Source of the DNA: Candidatus Woesearchaeota archaeon | GTDB lineage: Archaea > Nanobdellota > Nanobdellia > Woesearchaeales > GW2011-AR4 | Assembly: GCA_016185915.1 (NCBI GenBank) | Contig: JACPMP010000143.1 | Span: 1 to 13,356 of the forward strand | Direction: 5' to 3' | Length of the DNA stretch: 13,356 bases | In this document: positions 7,578 through 13,356 of the stretch, piece after piece | Position numbering within the stretch: position 1 is the first letter of the stretch | Layout: every line of letters begins with the position of its first letter | The notes under the pieces: generated by a model | What the model saw: the letters and a program-made list of their open reading frames with translations, nothing else | Database searches by the model: none | Told to the model about the DNA's origin: nothing | Program-made: the position numbers and the translations under genes

Positions 7578-7585
7578 AATATAAA
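7578..7585 (-). promoter_or_regulatory. Candidate TATA box for cas6
   Basis: TTTATATT on the minus strand, in an AT-rich spacer between the radical SAM stop and cas6. At the usual archaeal distance of about 26 nt it would start transcription around 7556, giving a short leader before the GTG. This would drive cas6 and perhaps the whole left half of the window. Confidence 0.4.
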
Positions 7586-7608
7586 CTTTGCCCAAAGATG
7601 TCCAGTGG

Positions 7609-7630
7609 TTATTTTCAGTATTGAAAATAA
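7609..7630. other. Perfect 9-bp hairpin after the radical SAM gene
   Basis: TTATTTTCA, a GTAT loop, then TGAAAATAA. It lies 3 nt past the radical SAM stop codon (minus strand). There is no U-run after it, so a classical intrinsic terminator is not shown; it may stabilise the mRNA 3' end. Confidence 0.45.
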
Positions 7631-7633
7631 TAA

Positions 7634-9121
7634 CTAAACCACCACTTCCCTCTCCACCACAACCTTTCCCGTAACTGACCTCAACATCTGCCCAGTAACC
7701 TCAATATCATAAAATTTCTTCAATTCCAATCTTCCTTTAACCCCTACAATAATAGGATAAGTGCCAAACTGCCTGCAGAATGTTGTGTTGCCGTCATAGA
7801 TTTCAGCATAGCAGTTTGTCAAAATTGTTCCAGAAGGAATTACTCTTTGCAGCATTGGCCAGTCTATCTTCTGCCTTATTTCATTTCTCCATTTCCAGTA
7901 AAGTTTTTTATTTTTCCTTAAGAATTTATCTTTGCCTTCATTGTACAAGGAAGTTCCTTCAAAGATTGCAACCTGCCTTATGTTAATTCTTCTTAACATC
8001 AAGCCTTCATCATAAACTTTAGAAAGCCATTTTATGTTCTCTTCATGAGTTTTCTTGCTTTCATTCCGAAGTCCAAAAATTATATTCACGCCAGGCAAAA
8101 ATTTTGGCATTCCATCATTTCCCCTCTCACTTCCATATTTATTCAATATCTTTATCGCTTCATAAGCAATATTTGGAGGAGTGTTCAAAGTGTTTGCTTG
8201 AACAACTTCCAAATCAAACGATTCAATTCCAAAAGCAGCAATGTTTCCAGAAGTGCAATATTTTACAATGGATTTTGTAATTTCAAAATCATTTTTCTTG
8301 TCCATAACAACTTTGACAGGGTTGACATTGTCAATATGCAATACTTTTATCTCAGGACAATTATTGTGGATTTCTTTTAACAAATCAACAGCATAAGGCA
8401 GTGTATAAAAGCAAGTCTGCTTGCCTAATCTAAAGTACCTACACCCAAGATTATAAAATTCAATAATTTCTCTTAAAACATCTTCTTTCTCTCTAAACTC
8501 AACTCTATTTTTGATTGGCTCTGTGCAAAATGAGCATTTTCCAATGTCGCAGCCATGTCCCGTTTCAATCTCTATCATTCTCAAATCAGGAATTTGCTTT
8601 ATAATTTGCGCTCCTCGAATAGCATATTCTTTAACATCATCATACTTGAAATTAAACATTGAAAAATCAACTTTATCAAAAACGCTCAAATTTGCTTTCT
8701 CATAAAATTTTCCTCCAAAAAGCTGAGTGCCAAAAACAGCAGGTCCTGTTAATATTTTTTTGCATCTCAAATCCTTAATCATTGGGATTATCTCATGCAA
8801 AGTTCCAGGAACGGCAGAAAGATACTTTCCAGGAACATGAACTCCAAGGACAACAATTAAATTTTCTGTATCTTCCAATATTTTTTTTATATTTTTATGA
8901 TTGATGGTTAAATTATAAGTTGTAATGTCGGTTTTTTGCGAAATTTTAGTTTCTTTAACGATAGAATTATATTTTTTCCACAACCTTAAATCATCAATTG
9001 TCAAATAATAAACATCTTTATTCAAATAGCCTGCTATGTACCTTGGGTAAGTTCCAAGATAAGGCGGCACACCCAATCCAGCAGGTTCATCTGTATAGCA
9101 GTCTAAAATTGTGCACGTCAT
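7634..9121 (-). CDS. Radical SAM protein, COG1031-like, lacking the usual C-terminal tail
   Basis: A 495-residue protein. The N-terminal CYTDEPAGLGVPPYLGTYPRY block (about 8-28) is the hallmark I recognise from the archaeal COG1031 radical SAM group. A cobalamin-binding-like alpha/beta segment follows, then the iron-sulphur cysteines C191, C196 and C199 (C-x4-C-x2-C) in GCDIGKCSFCTEP. The usual spacing is CxxxCxxC, so this variant is one residue longer. COG1031 members are described as carrying a C-terminal helix-hairpin-helix motif; here the protein ends in a short strand-like VVVEREVVV and I see no such motif. Substrate unknown. The ATG has no Shine-Dalgarno, but an AT box about 26 nt upstream fits leaderless initiation. 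It stands alone, after the candidate RNA region. Confidence 0.82.
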   Translation of the reverse strand: MTCTILDCYTDEPAGLGVPPYLGTYPRYIAGYLNKDVYYLTIDDLRLWKKYNSIVKETKISQKTDITTYNLTINHKNIKKILEDTENLIVVLGVHVPGKYLSAVPGTLHEIIPMIKDLRCKKILTGPAVFGTQLFGGKFYEKANLSVFDKVDFSMFNFKYDDVKEYAIRGAQIIKQIPDLRMIEIETGHGCDIGKCSFCTEPIKNRVEFREKEDVLREIIEFYNLGCRYFRLGKQTCFYTLPYAVDLLKEIHNNCPEIKVLHIDNVNPVKVVMDKKNDFEITKSIVKYCTSGNIAAFGIESFDLEVVQANTLNTPPNIAYEAIKILNKYGSERGNDGMPKFLPGVNIIFGLRNESKKTHEENIKWLSKVYDEGLMLRRINIRQVAIFEGTSLYNEGKDKFLRKNKKLYWKWRNEIRQKIDWPMLQRVIPSGTILTNCYAEIYDGNTTFCRQFGTYPIIVGVKGRLELKKFYDIEVTGQMLRSVTGKVVVEREVVV

Positions 9122-9142
9122 AGTAATCTGTATTGTTTATCT

Positions 9143-9153
9143 AATTAAAAAGG
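9143..9153 (-). promoter_or_regulatory. Candidate TATA box, radical SAM gene
   Basis: CCTTTTTAATT on the minus strand, centred 26-27 nt before the ATG at 9121, the archaeal distance between TATA box and start site. A leaderless mRNA is likely. Confidence 0.45.
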
Positions 9154-9241
9154 TTTTGTCAGAGTTAGATAAAGTTTCCAAATATACAATATACTAAGAA
9201 CATTTCATTTAAATCAACAATAAAATATCAACAAATACGAG

Positions 9242-9367
9242 AGCGACCTTTAGATTAAGGCGAGAAAAAGGTAACCCGCTTGTGATATACACACTTCAAA
9301 GAAATGCAATATAGTGCAAAAAGAACTGCGGGGCACCCACTTTTGTTGAGAAAGAAAAAGGGTCGCT
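9242..9367 (+). ncRNA. Candidate structured RNA of unknown class
   Basis: No gene frame covers this stretch. The ends pair: AGCGACC (9242-9248) with GGTCGCT (9361-9367), extendable by a U-G pair. Inside, GGT (9270-9272) pairs with ACC (9335-9337) and CCCGC (9275-9279) with GCGGG (9328-9332), across a 2x2 internal loop. The enclosed region holds two further hairpins, TGTG-ATATA-CACA (9281-9293) and TGCA-ATATAG-TGCA (9305-9318), with similar loops; a smaller CTTT/AAAG hairpin lies at 9340-9354. Single-stranded parts are A/G-rich on the plus strand, which favours that strand. TTTAAAT at 9208-9214 could be its TATA box. A competing minus-strand promoter (TTAAATATA near 9390-9398) is also possible, so the strand is not certain. 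It is not recognisably SRP RNA, RNase P RNA, 5S or tRNA. A small inverted-repeat element is the alternative. Confidence 0.5.
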
Positions 9368-9445
9368 TGATTGTCGATTTAAAAAGTGTATATTTAAGAA
9401 ATTTGCTTTACAAGTAAGAAAATTTTATACAAAGATTTTTTTCAA

Positions 9446-10120
9446 TCATTTATTCTTGCATATAAACATGCAATGGTCTTTTTGAAATGGCTCCAGCTCC
9501 CTGTAATCAATAATCGTTAAAGTTTTTTCCAGCTTCTCTCTAACCTCTTTAAAAATCTGCTTTGGTTTTTTTGTAACATCCATGCTTCTTGCTTTAACAG
9601 CCAACAAAGCATAGCCACCCTCCTTTAAAAACAACCCGATATTTTTTAAAAAAATTTCAATCTGGTTTTTTTGAGCAACATCCTGATAGACAACATCAAC
9701 TGCAGACATTCTTTCTTTCATCAAATCAGCTTTGTTGGCATCAGCGAGGATGGGGGCAATGTTTTTTCTTTTGTAGCATAAAAAAATCAAGTCTCGCATT
9801 ACTCTTGGCGCAATGTCAACTGCAAAAATAAAGCCCTCATTTCCGACTATATCCGAAACATGGCTAACAGTAGTTCCAGAAGCAGAGCCAAGATACAATA
9901 CCTCATCCCCTTTTCTAATGCCGATATTTAGGCTACCTTTTAATATAGAAGCAGCAAGCTTGCTTTTGTAAGCATCCCATTCCCTGTATTCAACATCATT
10001 TTCTTTAACAAGTTTTTCGCCATATACATTTTGGCCTGGAAGCAGGTTAATAGTATAAAGCTGCTTCCTTCTGCCTTCAAGAGATTCATAAACCTCAAAG
10101 ATTTTTGATTGATTTATCAT
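9446..10120 (-). CDS. flpA: Fibrillarin, rRNA/tRNA 2'-O-methyltransferase of box C/D RNPs
   Basis: A 224-residue archaeal fibrillarin, which methylates ribose 2'-hydroxyls at sites chosen by box C/D guide RNAs, using SAM. Visible landmarks: the N-terminal strand region with VYGEKL and YREWD (32-49), SAM motif I LYLGSASGTT (76-84), acidic D102 in AVDIAP, ADANKAD (126-132), catalytic-region D147 (QDVAQ) and K176 (AVKARS), and near-C-terminal H216. Length is normal for archaea. The ATG overlaps the nop5 stop by 4 bp, so the two are coupled. An AT-rich spacer and the candidate RNA follow. Assignment is certain from motifs and partner. Confidence 0.97.
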   Translation of the reverse strand: MINQSKIFEVYESLEGRRKQLYTINLLPGQNVYGEKLVKENDVEYREWDAYKSKLAASILKGSLNIGIRKGDEVLYLGSASGTTVSHVSDIVGNEGFIFAVDIAPRVMRDLIFLCYKRKNIAPILADANKADLMKERMSAVDVVYQDVAQKNQIEIFLKNIGLFLKEGGYALLAVKARSMDVTKKPKQIFKEVREKLEKTLTIIDYRELEPFQKDHCMFICKNK

Positions 10121-11055
10121 TTCCCAAACTTCTCCTCTAAGTCCTTTCTTAACTTATCTCCTATGAAATGTCCTTGAAAATAGTCAATTTTTGCTGCTAT
10201 TGCTATTTTATCTGCCAATGCTCTTGCAATTTTGCCGTGCATGCTGTTAGGGGCTTTGGCAATGAGAGGGTGATTTACTATAATGCCATGCCGTGGAGGC
10301 TTTGCGCCTGTTTTCATATGCCTGAATAATGCCTTTTCTGCTCCGAGAATTTGGATTGTTGAGGCAGGCATCTCGCTTAGCCTTTTTAAGCTTCCAGCAT
10401 GCTCTATTAATTTTGCCCCTATATAAGCTCCGCAGATGGCTTTAGTATTTGGGCAGAGTTCCTCCATCAAGGTTGAAATGTACTCCATGTGATTTTCCCT
10501 TAATTCATATAAATTATAAATTTGATGGGTTAAGCTCCTTATTGGCTCTAAATCTTCTTGTTTTAAATCTGCTCCAATCGAATCATCTGCATCAATTTTC
10601 AATTCCCTAAGCAATTCGCTTTTTTCTTTTTCGAGAATTTCTTTTACAAATTCTTCATGATTTGCAATTGATATAGAGAATTCTGGATTGTATAACTCAT
10701 ACCATTCCCTCAACCTTTTCACAAGAATGTTTATTGCCTTGTCAAGTTCGTTGACTGAATTTACAGCATGTATAAGTAAGATATCAGCGCTTACAGAATT
10801 TTTTAAATCAGACTTTGTTAATTCGAGATTTTTATTTTGGAAATCGCCGAAGAATTTTTTACTCTTGAAATAAATCAAAATTTTTTTAAGTGCTTCTTCA
10901 TCCATTTCTTTTAAATTTTTATATTTATTTTGAATTTGCTGAATTATTGCATCTTTTTTTTGATTGTCTTCCAAATTCTTAAACAATATTTCATCAACTA
11001 CCTTGAATTTGTCATCAAAAACAAATACCCCCAGTATGTTTGAAAAAATGTGCAT
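10117..11055 (-). CDS. nop5: Nop5 (Nop56/58), scaffold of archaeal box C/D RNP
   Basis: A 312-residue Nop5, which dimerises by a coiled coil, binds fibrillarin through its N-terminal domain and the L7Ae/k-turn RNA through its C-terminal Nop domain. The Nop signature is clear: GAYIGAKLIEHAGSLKRLSE (209-228), then AEKALFRHMKTGAKPPRHGI (239-258). The N-terminal domain (1-115) and the long helical middle (about 130-200) are recognisable. It is on the short side for archaeal Nop5 and ends soon after the Nop domain, without the lysine-rich tail seen in many homologues. The ATG at 11055 has a TTTAAAAAA-type box about 27 nt upstream and no Shine-Dalgarno, so a leaderless nop5-flpA mRNA is likely. Confidence 0.96.
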   Translation of the reverse strand: MHIFSNILGVFVFDDKFKVVDEILFKNLEDNQKKDAIIQQIQNKYKNLKEMDEEALKKILIYFKSKKFFGDFQNKNLELTKSDLKNSVSADILLIHAVNSVNELDKAINILVKRLREWYELYNPEFSISIANHEEFVKEILEKEKSELLRELKIDADDSIGADLKQEDLEPIRSLTHQIYNLYELRENHMEYISTLMEELCPNTKAICGAYIGAKLIEHAGSLKRLSEMPASTIQILGAEKALFRHMKTGAKPPRHGIIVNHPLIAKAPNSMHGKIARALADKIAIAAKIDYFQGHFIGDKLRKDLEEKFGK

Positions 11056-11076
11056 ATTGCGGAGAAGTGTTTATTG

Positions 11077-11086
11077 TTTTTTAAAG
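11077..11086 (-). promoter_or_regulatory. Candidate TATA box of the nop5-flpA operon
   Basis: CTTTAAAAAA on the minus strand, centred about 27 nt before the nop5 ATG; consistent with transcription starting at or next to the start codon. Confidence 0.5.
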
Positions 11087-11305
11087 ATGTCGGAAAGTTA
11101 AGAATCTCAAATGGCACTTTTCATTTACAGAAGTGGGCTTATTTGTTAAAACGTTGATAAATTTTGATGATTTTACTCATTTGATTAAAATCCATTAACG
11201 AAAAACACAATAAACATAAAAAAATCAAAAATCCAGACTACTTTCCAGTCCGCCCCTCCACCAACCCTACGCTAATAACTTTGAACTACTTTGCATCTAT
11301 GGAAA
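11087..11305. other. Divergent intergenic region between nop5 and lipoprotein gene
   Basis: About 220 bp with no supported gene. It is mostly A/T-rich. A GC-rich patch near 11238-11272 (containing CCAGTCCGCCCCTCCACCA) stands out from the background. A short imperfect direct repeat, ACTACTTT[C/G]CA, occurs near 11239 and 11286. An inverted pair TGTTTATTG (11068-11076) / CAATAAACA (11208-11216) spans part of it but is low complexity. No tRNA structure was found around the CCA-like end. Confidence 0.35.
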
Positions 11306-11316
11306 TTAATATAAAG
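11306..11316 (+). promoter_or_regulatory. Candidate TATA box, lipoprotein gene
   Basis: TTAATATAAAG centred 26 nt before the ATG at 11337; no Shine-Dalgarno lies between them, so the mRNA is probably leaderless. Confidence 0.55.
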
Positions 11317-11336
11317 AAGTACGTTCACTATGTTTT

Positions 11337-12002
11337 ATGAAGAAATTGTTGTTTTTAGCTTTGGCGTTTGTTGTACTGCTGATTACAAGTGGATGTCAGC
11401 CAGAAACATCTTCTGAGCCAAATACAAAAAGAGCCTCCATTACACCTGATGTAAACGATTTTGTAAAAAGTTACAAATTTCCCAAGCTTAGAGAAAAAAC
11501 CCTATTGCTTAATGTGCCTGAACAAGATTTTCAAGTATTTCAAATTCAATATGGCGAGGGACGTGATTGTGAAGCAGGATGTTTTTATCATTTTGCCATT
11601 GGCTTAAAATACAACAACAAAATAGGTTGGGTACTTATTAAAGATTATGATGATTTTAATAAGAATATTTCACCAATGTACAATGTTGATTCAAATGACA
11701 AATATTTATTTAGTAATGATTTTTCAAGTGGGCTATCCATAAATCCTTGGGGTGAAGATGTGTACCAAAGAGGATTTTTGCCCTTATTGGCAAAAGATCC
11801 CGATACACCAGACGAAACAATTTTAAAAATATCCAAGTTTATGTATATTGAGGAAGTCGGACTTGCAATGTTAGAAAGACCAATAATATACAAGAACAAA
11901 GAAATTTTGACGTGGGCGGCAAATTTATCCTATCCAGACCATTACGAATATGCAAAAGTTTCATCTAAAGCTCAAAAATTACTTAACGAATTAAAAGATT
12001 AG
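11337..12002 (+). CDS. Predicted lipoprotein of unknown function
   Basis: A 221-residue protein with a Lys-Lys start, a hydrophobic stretch (about 4-16), and the lipobox ITSGC with the lipidated Cys at position 20: a lipoprotein signal peptide, so the mature protein should sit on the outside of the membrane. A Ser/Thr/Pro-rich linker follows. The mature part is a soluble mixed-strand protein with a C-x3-C pair (in DCEAGCFYHFAIGL) and aromatic-rich strands (GWVLIKDYDDF). I do not recognise a family. It is monocistronic on the plus strand with its own TATA box. Its TAG stop lies within a 7-bp hairpin stem. Confidence 0.75.
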   Translation: MKKLLFLALAFVVLLITSGCQPETSSEPNTKRASITPDVNDFVKSYKFPKLREKTLLLNVPEQDFQVFQIQYGEGRDCEAGCFYHFAIGLKYNNKIGWVLIKDYDDFNKNISPMYNVDSNDKYLFSNDFSSGLSINPWGEDVYQRGFLPLLAKDPDTPDETILKISKFMYIEEVGLAMLERPIIYKNKEILTWAANLSYPDHYEYAKVSSKAQKLLNELKD

Positions 12003-12018
12003 CAATGACCAATTGCTA
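12000..12018 (+). other. Hairpin overlapping the lipoprotein stop codon
   Basis: TAGCAAT, a GACCA loop, then ATTGCTA: a perfect 7-bp stem whose first three bases are the stop codon. An A-run, not a U-run, follows on the plus strand, so this is not a standard terminator. Confidence 0.4.
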
Positions 12019-12080
12019 CAAAAAAAGCTTGCCCAATTAACTTAATTCTTGTGCCCTTGGACTTATTGCCTTTTGCATAA

Positions 12081-12317
12081 TTAGTAAGTGACATTAGTTT
12101 TAGGACAAAATTCAATCCGTTCGCTTCGCTCACAATAGTTACGCTCGGTGAAAATTTTTACTGCCAATAAAATTTTCACCTCGAATTTATTTGACAATAA
12201 ATTGGCGAGGCGGAGGGATATGGCAGAAAAGCAACGCCTCGCACTAAAATTTGCCGAAGGCGGATAGAAGATATAAATTTTCAACCTTATTGTCCAATTA
12301 CTTGTGTCGCTGACTAA
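12081..12317. mobile_element. MITE-like element with inverted termini and internal hairpins
   Basis: The ends 12081-12108 and 12290-12317 are inverted repeats matching at 21 of 28 positions without gaps; shared blocks are TTAGT, GACA, AGT and GGACAA. Inside are three strong hairpins: GGTGAAAATTTT/AAAATTTTCACC around 10 nt (12147-12180); CCTCG plus AATTTATT paired with AATAAATT plus CGAGG (12179-12210); and GCGAGGCG/CGCCTCGC (12205-12242), which competes with the previous one for the same GAGGCG bases. There is no transposase. A non-autonomous element is the best guess; a structured RNA or terminator cluster is the alternative. No clear target-site duplication was found. Confidence 0.5.
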
Positions 12318-12329
12318 ATTTCCAATAAA

Positions 12330-12340
12330 TTAATAAATAA
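12330..12340 (+). promoter_or_regulatory. Candidate TATA box, cutA
   Basis: TTAATAAATAA centred about 25 nt before the cutA ATG (12360), just outside the right end of the MITE-like element; no Shine-Dalgarno. Confidence 0.4.
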
Positions 12341-12359
12341 AAAGATTACTAGATTTAAC

Positions 12360-12662
12360 ATGGCACTAGTTTATATAACCTGTAAAGACCAAAAAGAAGC
12401 TGAAAGAATATCACTTTATTTGTTGAAAAAACGGCTTATAGCCTGCGCTAACATCTTTCCAATAAAAAGTATGTATTGGTGGAATAATAAAATTGTAAAT
12501 GACAATGAAAGCGTCATTATTGCAAAGACAAGCAATAAAAACTTTAAAAAATTAGTTAATGAAGTTAAAAATCTGCATTCTTACAAAATTCCATGTATTT
12601 TAAAGATAAATGCAACTGCAAATAAGGAGTATGGAAAATGGGCAGAGCAAGAGATGAAATAA
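12360..12662 (+). CDS. cutA: CutA1-family protein
   Basis: A 100-residue CutA1, a small trimeric ferredoxin-like-fold protein linked to divalent metal tolerance in bacteria; its true role in archaea is unclear. Family landmarks: the first strand VYITCKD (4-10), LIACANIFPIKSMYWW (26-41, the conserved CANxxPxxSxYxW core), a central Glu in DNESVIIAKT (48-57), and LHSYKIPCIL (72-81, the LHPYxxP motif with Ser in place of Pro). Length is normal. It is convergent with the transporter gene, with only 20 bp between the two stop codons. Likely leaderless from the box just upstream. Confidence 0.95.
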   Translation: MALVYITCKDQKEAERISLYLLKKRLIACANIFPIKSMYWWNNKIVNDNESVIIAKTSNKNFKKLVNEVKNLHSYKIPCILKINATANKEYGKWAEQEMK

Positions 12663-12682
12663 AATTTTAGTTGCAATTGAGA

Positions 12683-13356
12683 TTAAAAATTATAGCCGAA
12701 CAATATTGTTCTTATTTTTCTGGCAAAATACTTGGAAGCCTGAAATAATTTTTCCGTGGAGTACGTTGAAACAAATGCTGAAATCATTATCAAAAATCCG
12801 CCTGCAATAATATTGAGCGGCAATTTTTCTTTAAGCACCACAAAGGATAAAACCACTCCAATAATTGGTCCAAAAAGCAGTATAATGCTTGATGTTGAAG
12901 ACTTAACACTATTGGCAGTATAGCTCAATAGTGCATAAGGTATAAGCGTGGATATAATGGATAGTGCAATAAGTATCAGAAAATGGTAAAGATTTACATT
13001 AGCAAAGTCCATAGGTTTGCCAAAAAGTATGAGCAGAGGCAAGAACATTATGGAGTTTAGTAGGAATATCCAAAAAGTTTTTCTATAATGATTTCTATTT
13101 GCAGTATACCGATTCATGACGATATACCCTGCCCATAGCAAAGCTGCAGCAAGAACCATCATATTGCCTAAAAAATTGGAAGGCAGAAGGTTCAATCTTG
13201 ACCAAAATATCAATAAAATCCCAATTAAGCTTATGACAGTCGCAATAGCATCTGTAACAGTTATCTTTTCCTTTAGAAAAATTCTAGCCATAAGGAGCGA
13301 CATAACTGGGTAATTTAGAAATAGAAACAATGCAGTGCTTACATCTATATAATAAA
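12683..13356 (-). CDS. EamA/DMT-family transporter (5' part outside window)
   Basis: The reading frame is open to the right edge, so the N-terminus is missing; about 223 residues are present. Seven hydrophobic segments can be seen, beginning with the last helices of the first EamA repeat (ALFLFLNYPVMSLLMARIF) and followed by a complete second repeat. The typical xLKEK loop appears twice (FLKEKITV and VLKEKLPL), once per repeat, as expected for the DMT superfamily. It is an inner-membrane (here cytoplasmic-membrane) transporter of small metabolites; substrate cannot be told. A TTG at 13330 could be a start but would give a truncated protein, so continuation upstream is preferred. Convergent with cutA. 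Confidence 0.85.
   Translation of the reverse strand, partial: YYIDVSTALFLFLNYPVMSLLMARIFLKEKITVTDAIATVISLIGILLIFWSRLNLLPSNFLGNMMVLAAALLWAGYIVMNRYTANRNHYRKTFWIFLLNSIMFLPLLILFGKPMDFANVNLYHFLILIALSIISTLIPYALLSYTANSVKSSTSSIILLFGPIIGVVLSFVVLKEKLPLNIIAGGFLIMISAFVSTYSTEKLFQASKYFARKIRTILFGYNF

Noticed and set aside
9242..9367. Box C/D or H/ACA guide RNA
   Set aside because: No good C box with matching D box, and no ACA at the proper distance after the closing stem.
11238..11272. tRNA 3' end suggested by CCACCA
   Set aside because: No cloverleaf arms, T-loop or anticodon stem could be placed around it.
11645..11899. Minus-strand frame opposite the lipoprotein gene
   Set aside because: Antisense to a gene with signal peptide, lipobox and promoter; no supporting signal of its own.
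12081..12284. 67-codon minus-strand frame inside the MITE-like region
   Set aside because: It starts and ends in the inverted repeats and hairpins, resembles no protein, and has low-complexity charged repeats; the DNA structure explains it better.

Overview
The window is archaeal. It carries a fibrillarin/Nop5 pair (box C/D snoRNP core), an archaeal-type radical SAM protein, and T/A-rich TATA-like boxes centred about 26-29 nt before several start codons. It is AT-rich by eye (roughly two thirds A+T) and tightly packed, with several 4-bp ATGA stop/start overlaps. A DPANN-type lineage (for example a woesearchaeal relative) is plausible but is an inference. No rRNA, tRNA or CRISPR array was recognised.

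Left part (1-7536, all minus strand): a type I-B CRISPR effector locus read right to left. cas6 (7536-6781) comes first and cas8b1/cst1 (2900-1479), cas7/cst2 (1486-440) and cas5 (467 to beyond the left edge) come last. The last three overlap. Between cas6 and cas8 sit genes that are not standard Cas genes: two TPR proteins, a 128-residue unknown protein, a Bro-N/DinD-like protein, and a zinc-finger pRiA4b ORF-3-like gene split by an apparent +1 G frameshift. A palindrome-rich spacer separates cas6 from this cassette. A 56-bp duplicated module lies just upstream of both the DinD-like gene and cas8. cas1, cas2, cas3, cas4 and the array are not in the window; they may lie to the left.

Middle (7634-11055, minus strand): a COG1031-like radical SAM protein, a 320-bp spacer holding a strong candidate structured RNA (about 9242-9367), then a two-gene operon nop5-flpA.

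Right part (11056-13356): an intergenic stretch, a plus-strand lipoprotein, a MITE-like element with 28-bp imperfect terminal inverted repeats and internal hairpins (12081-12317), plus-strand cutA, and the C-terminal part of an EamA/DMT transporter on the minus strand running off the right edge.

Working model: Cas6 processes crRNA and Cas8-Cas7-Cas5 form the interference complex. The intervening cassette looks like mobile or antirepressor cargo inserted in, or associated with, the cas operon; its function cannot be settled from sequence alone. All family assignments are from recognised motifs, with no database search.
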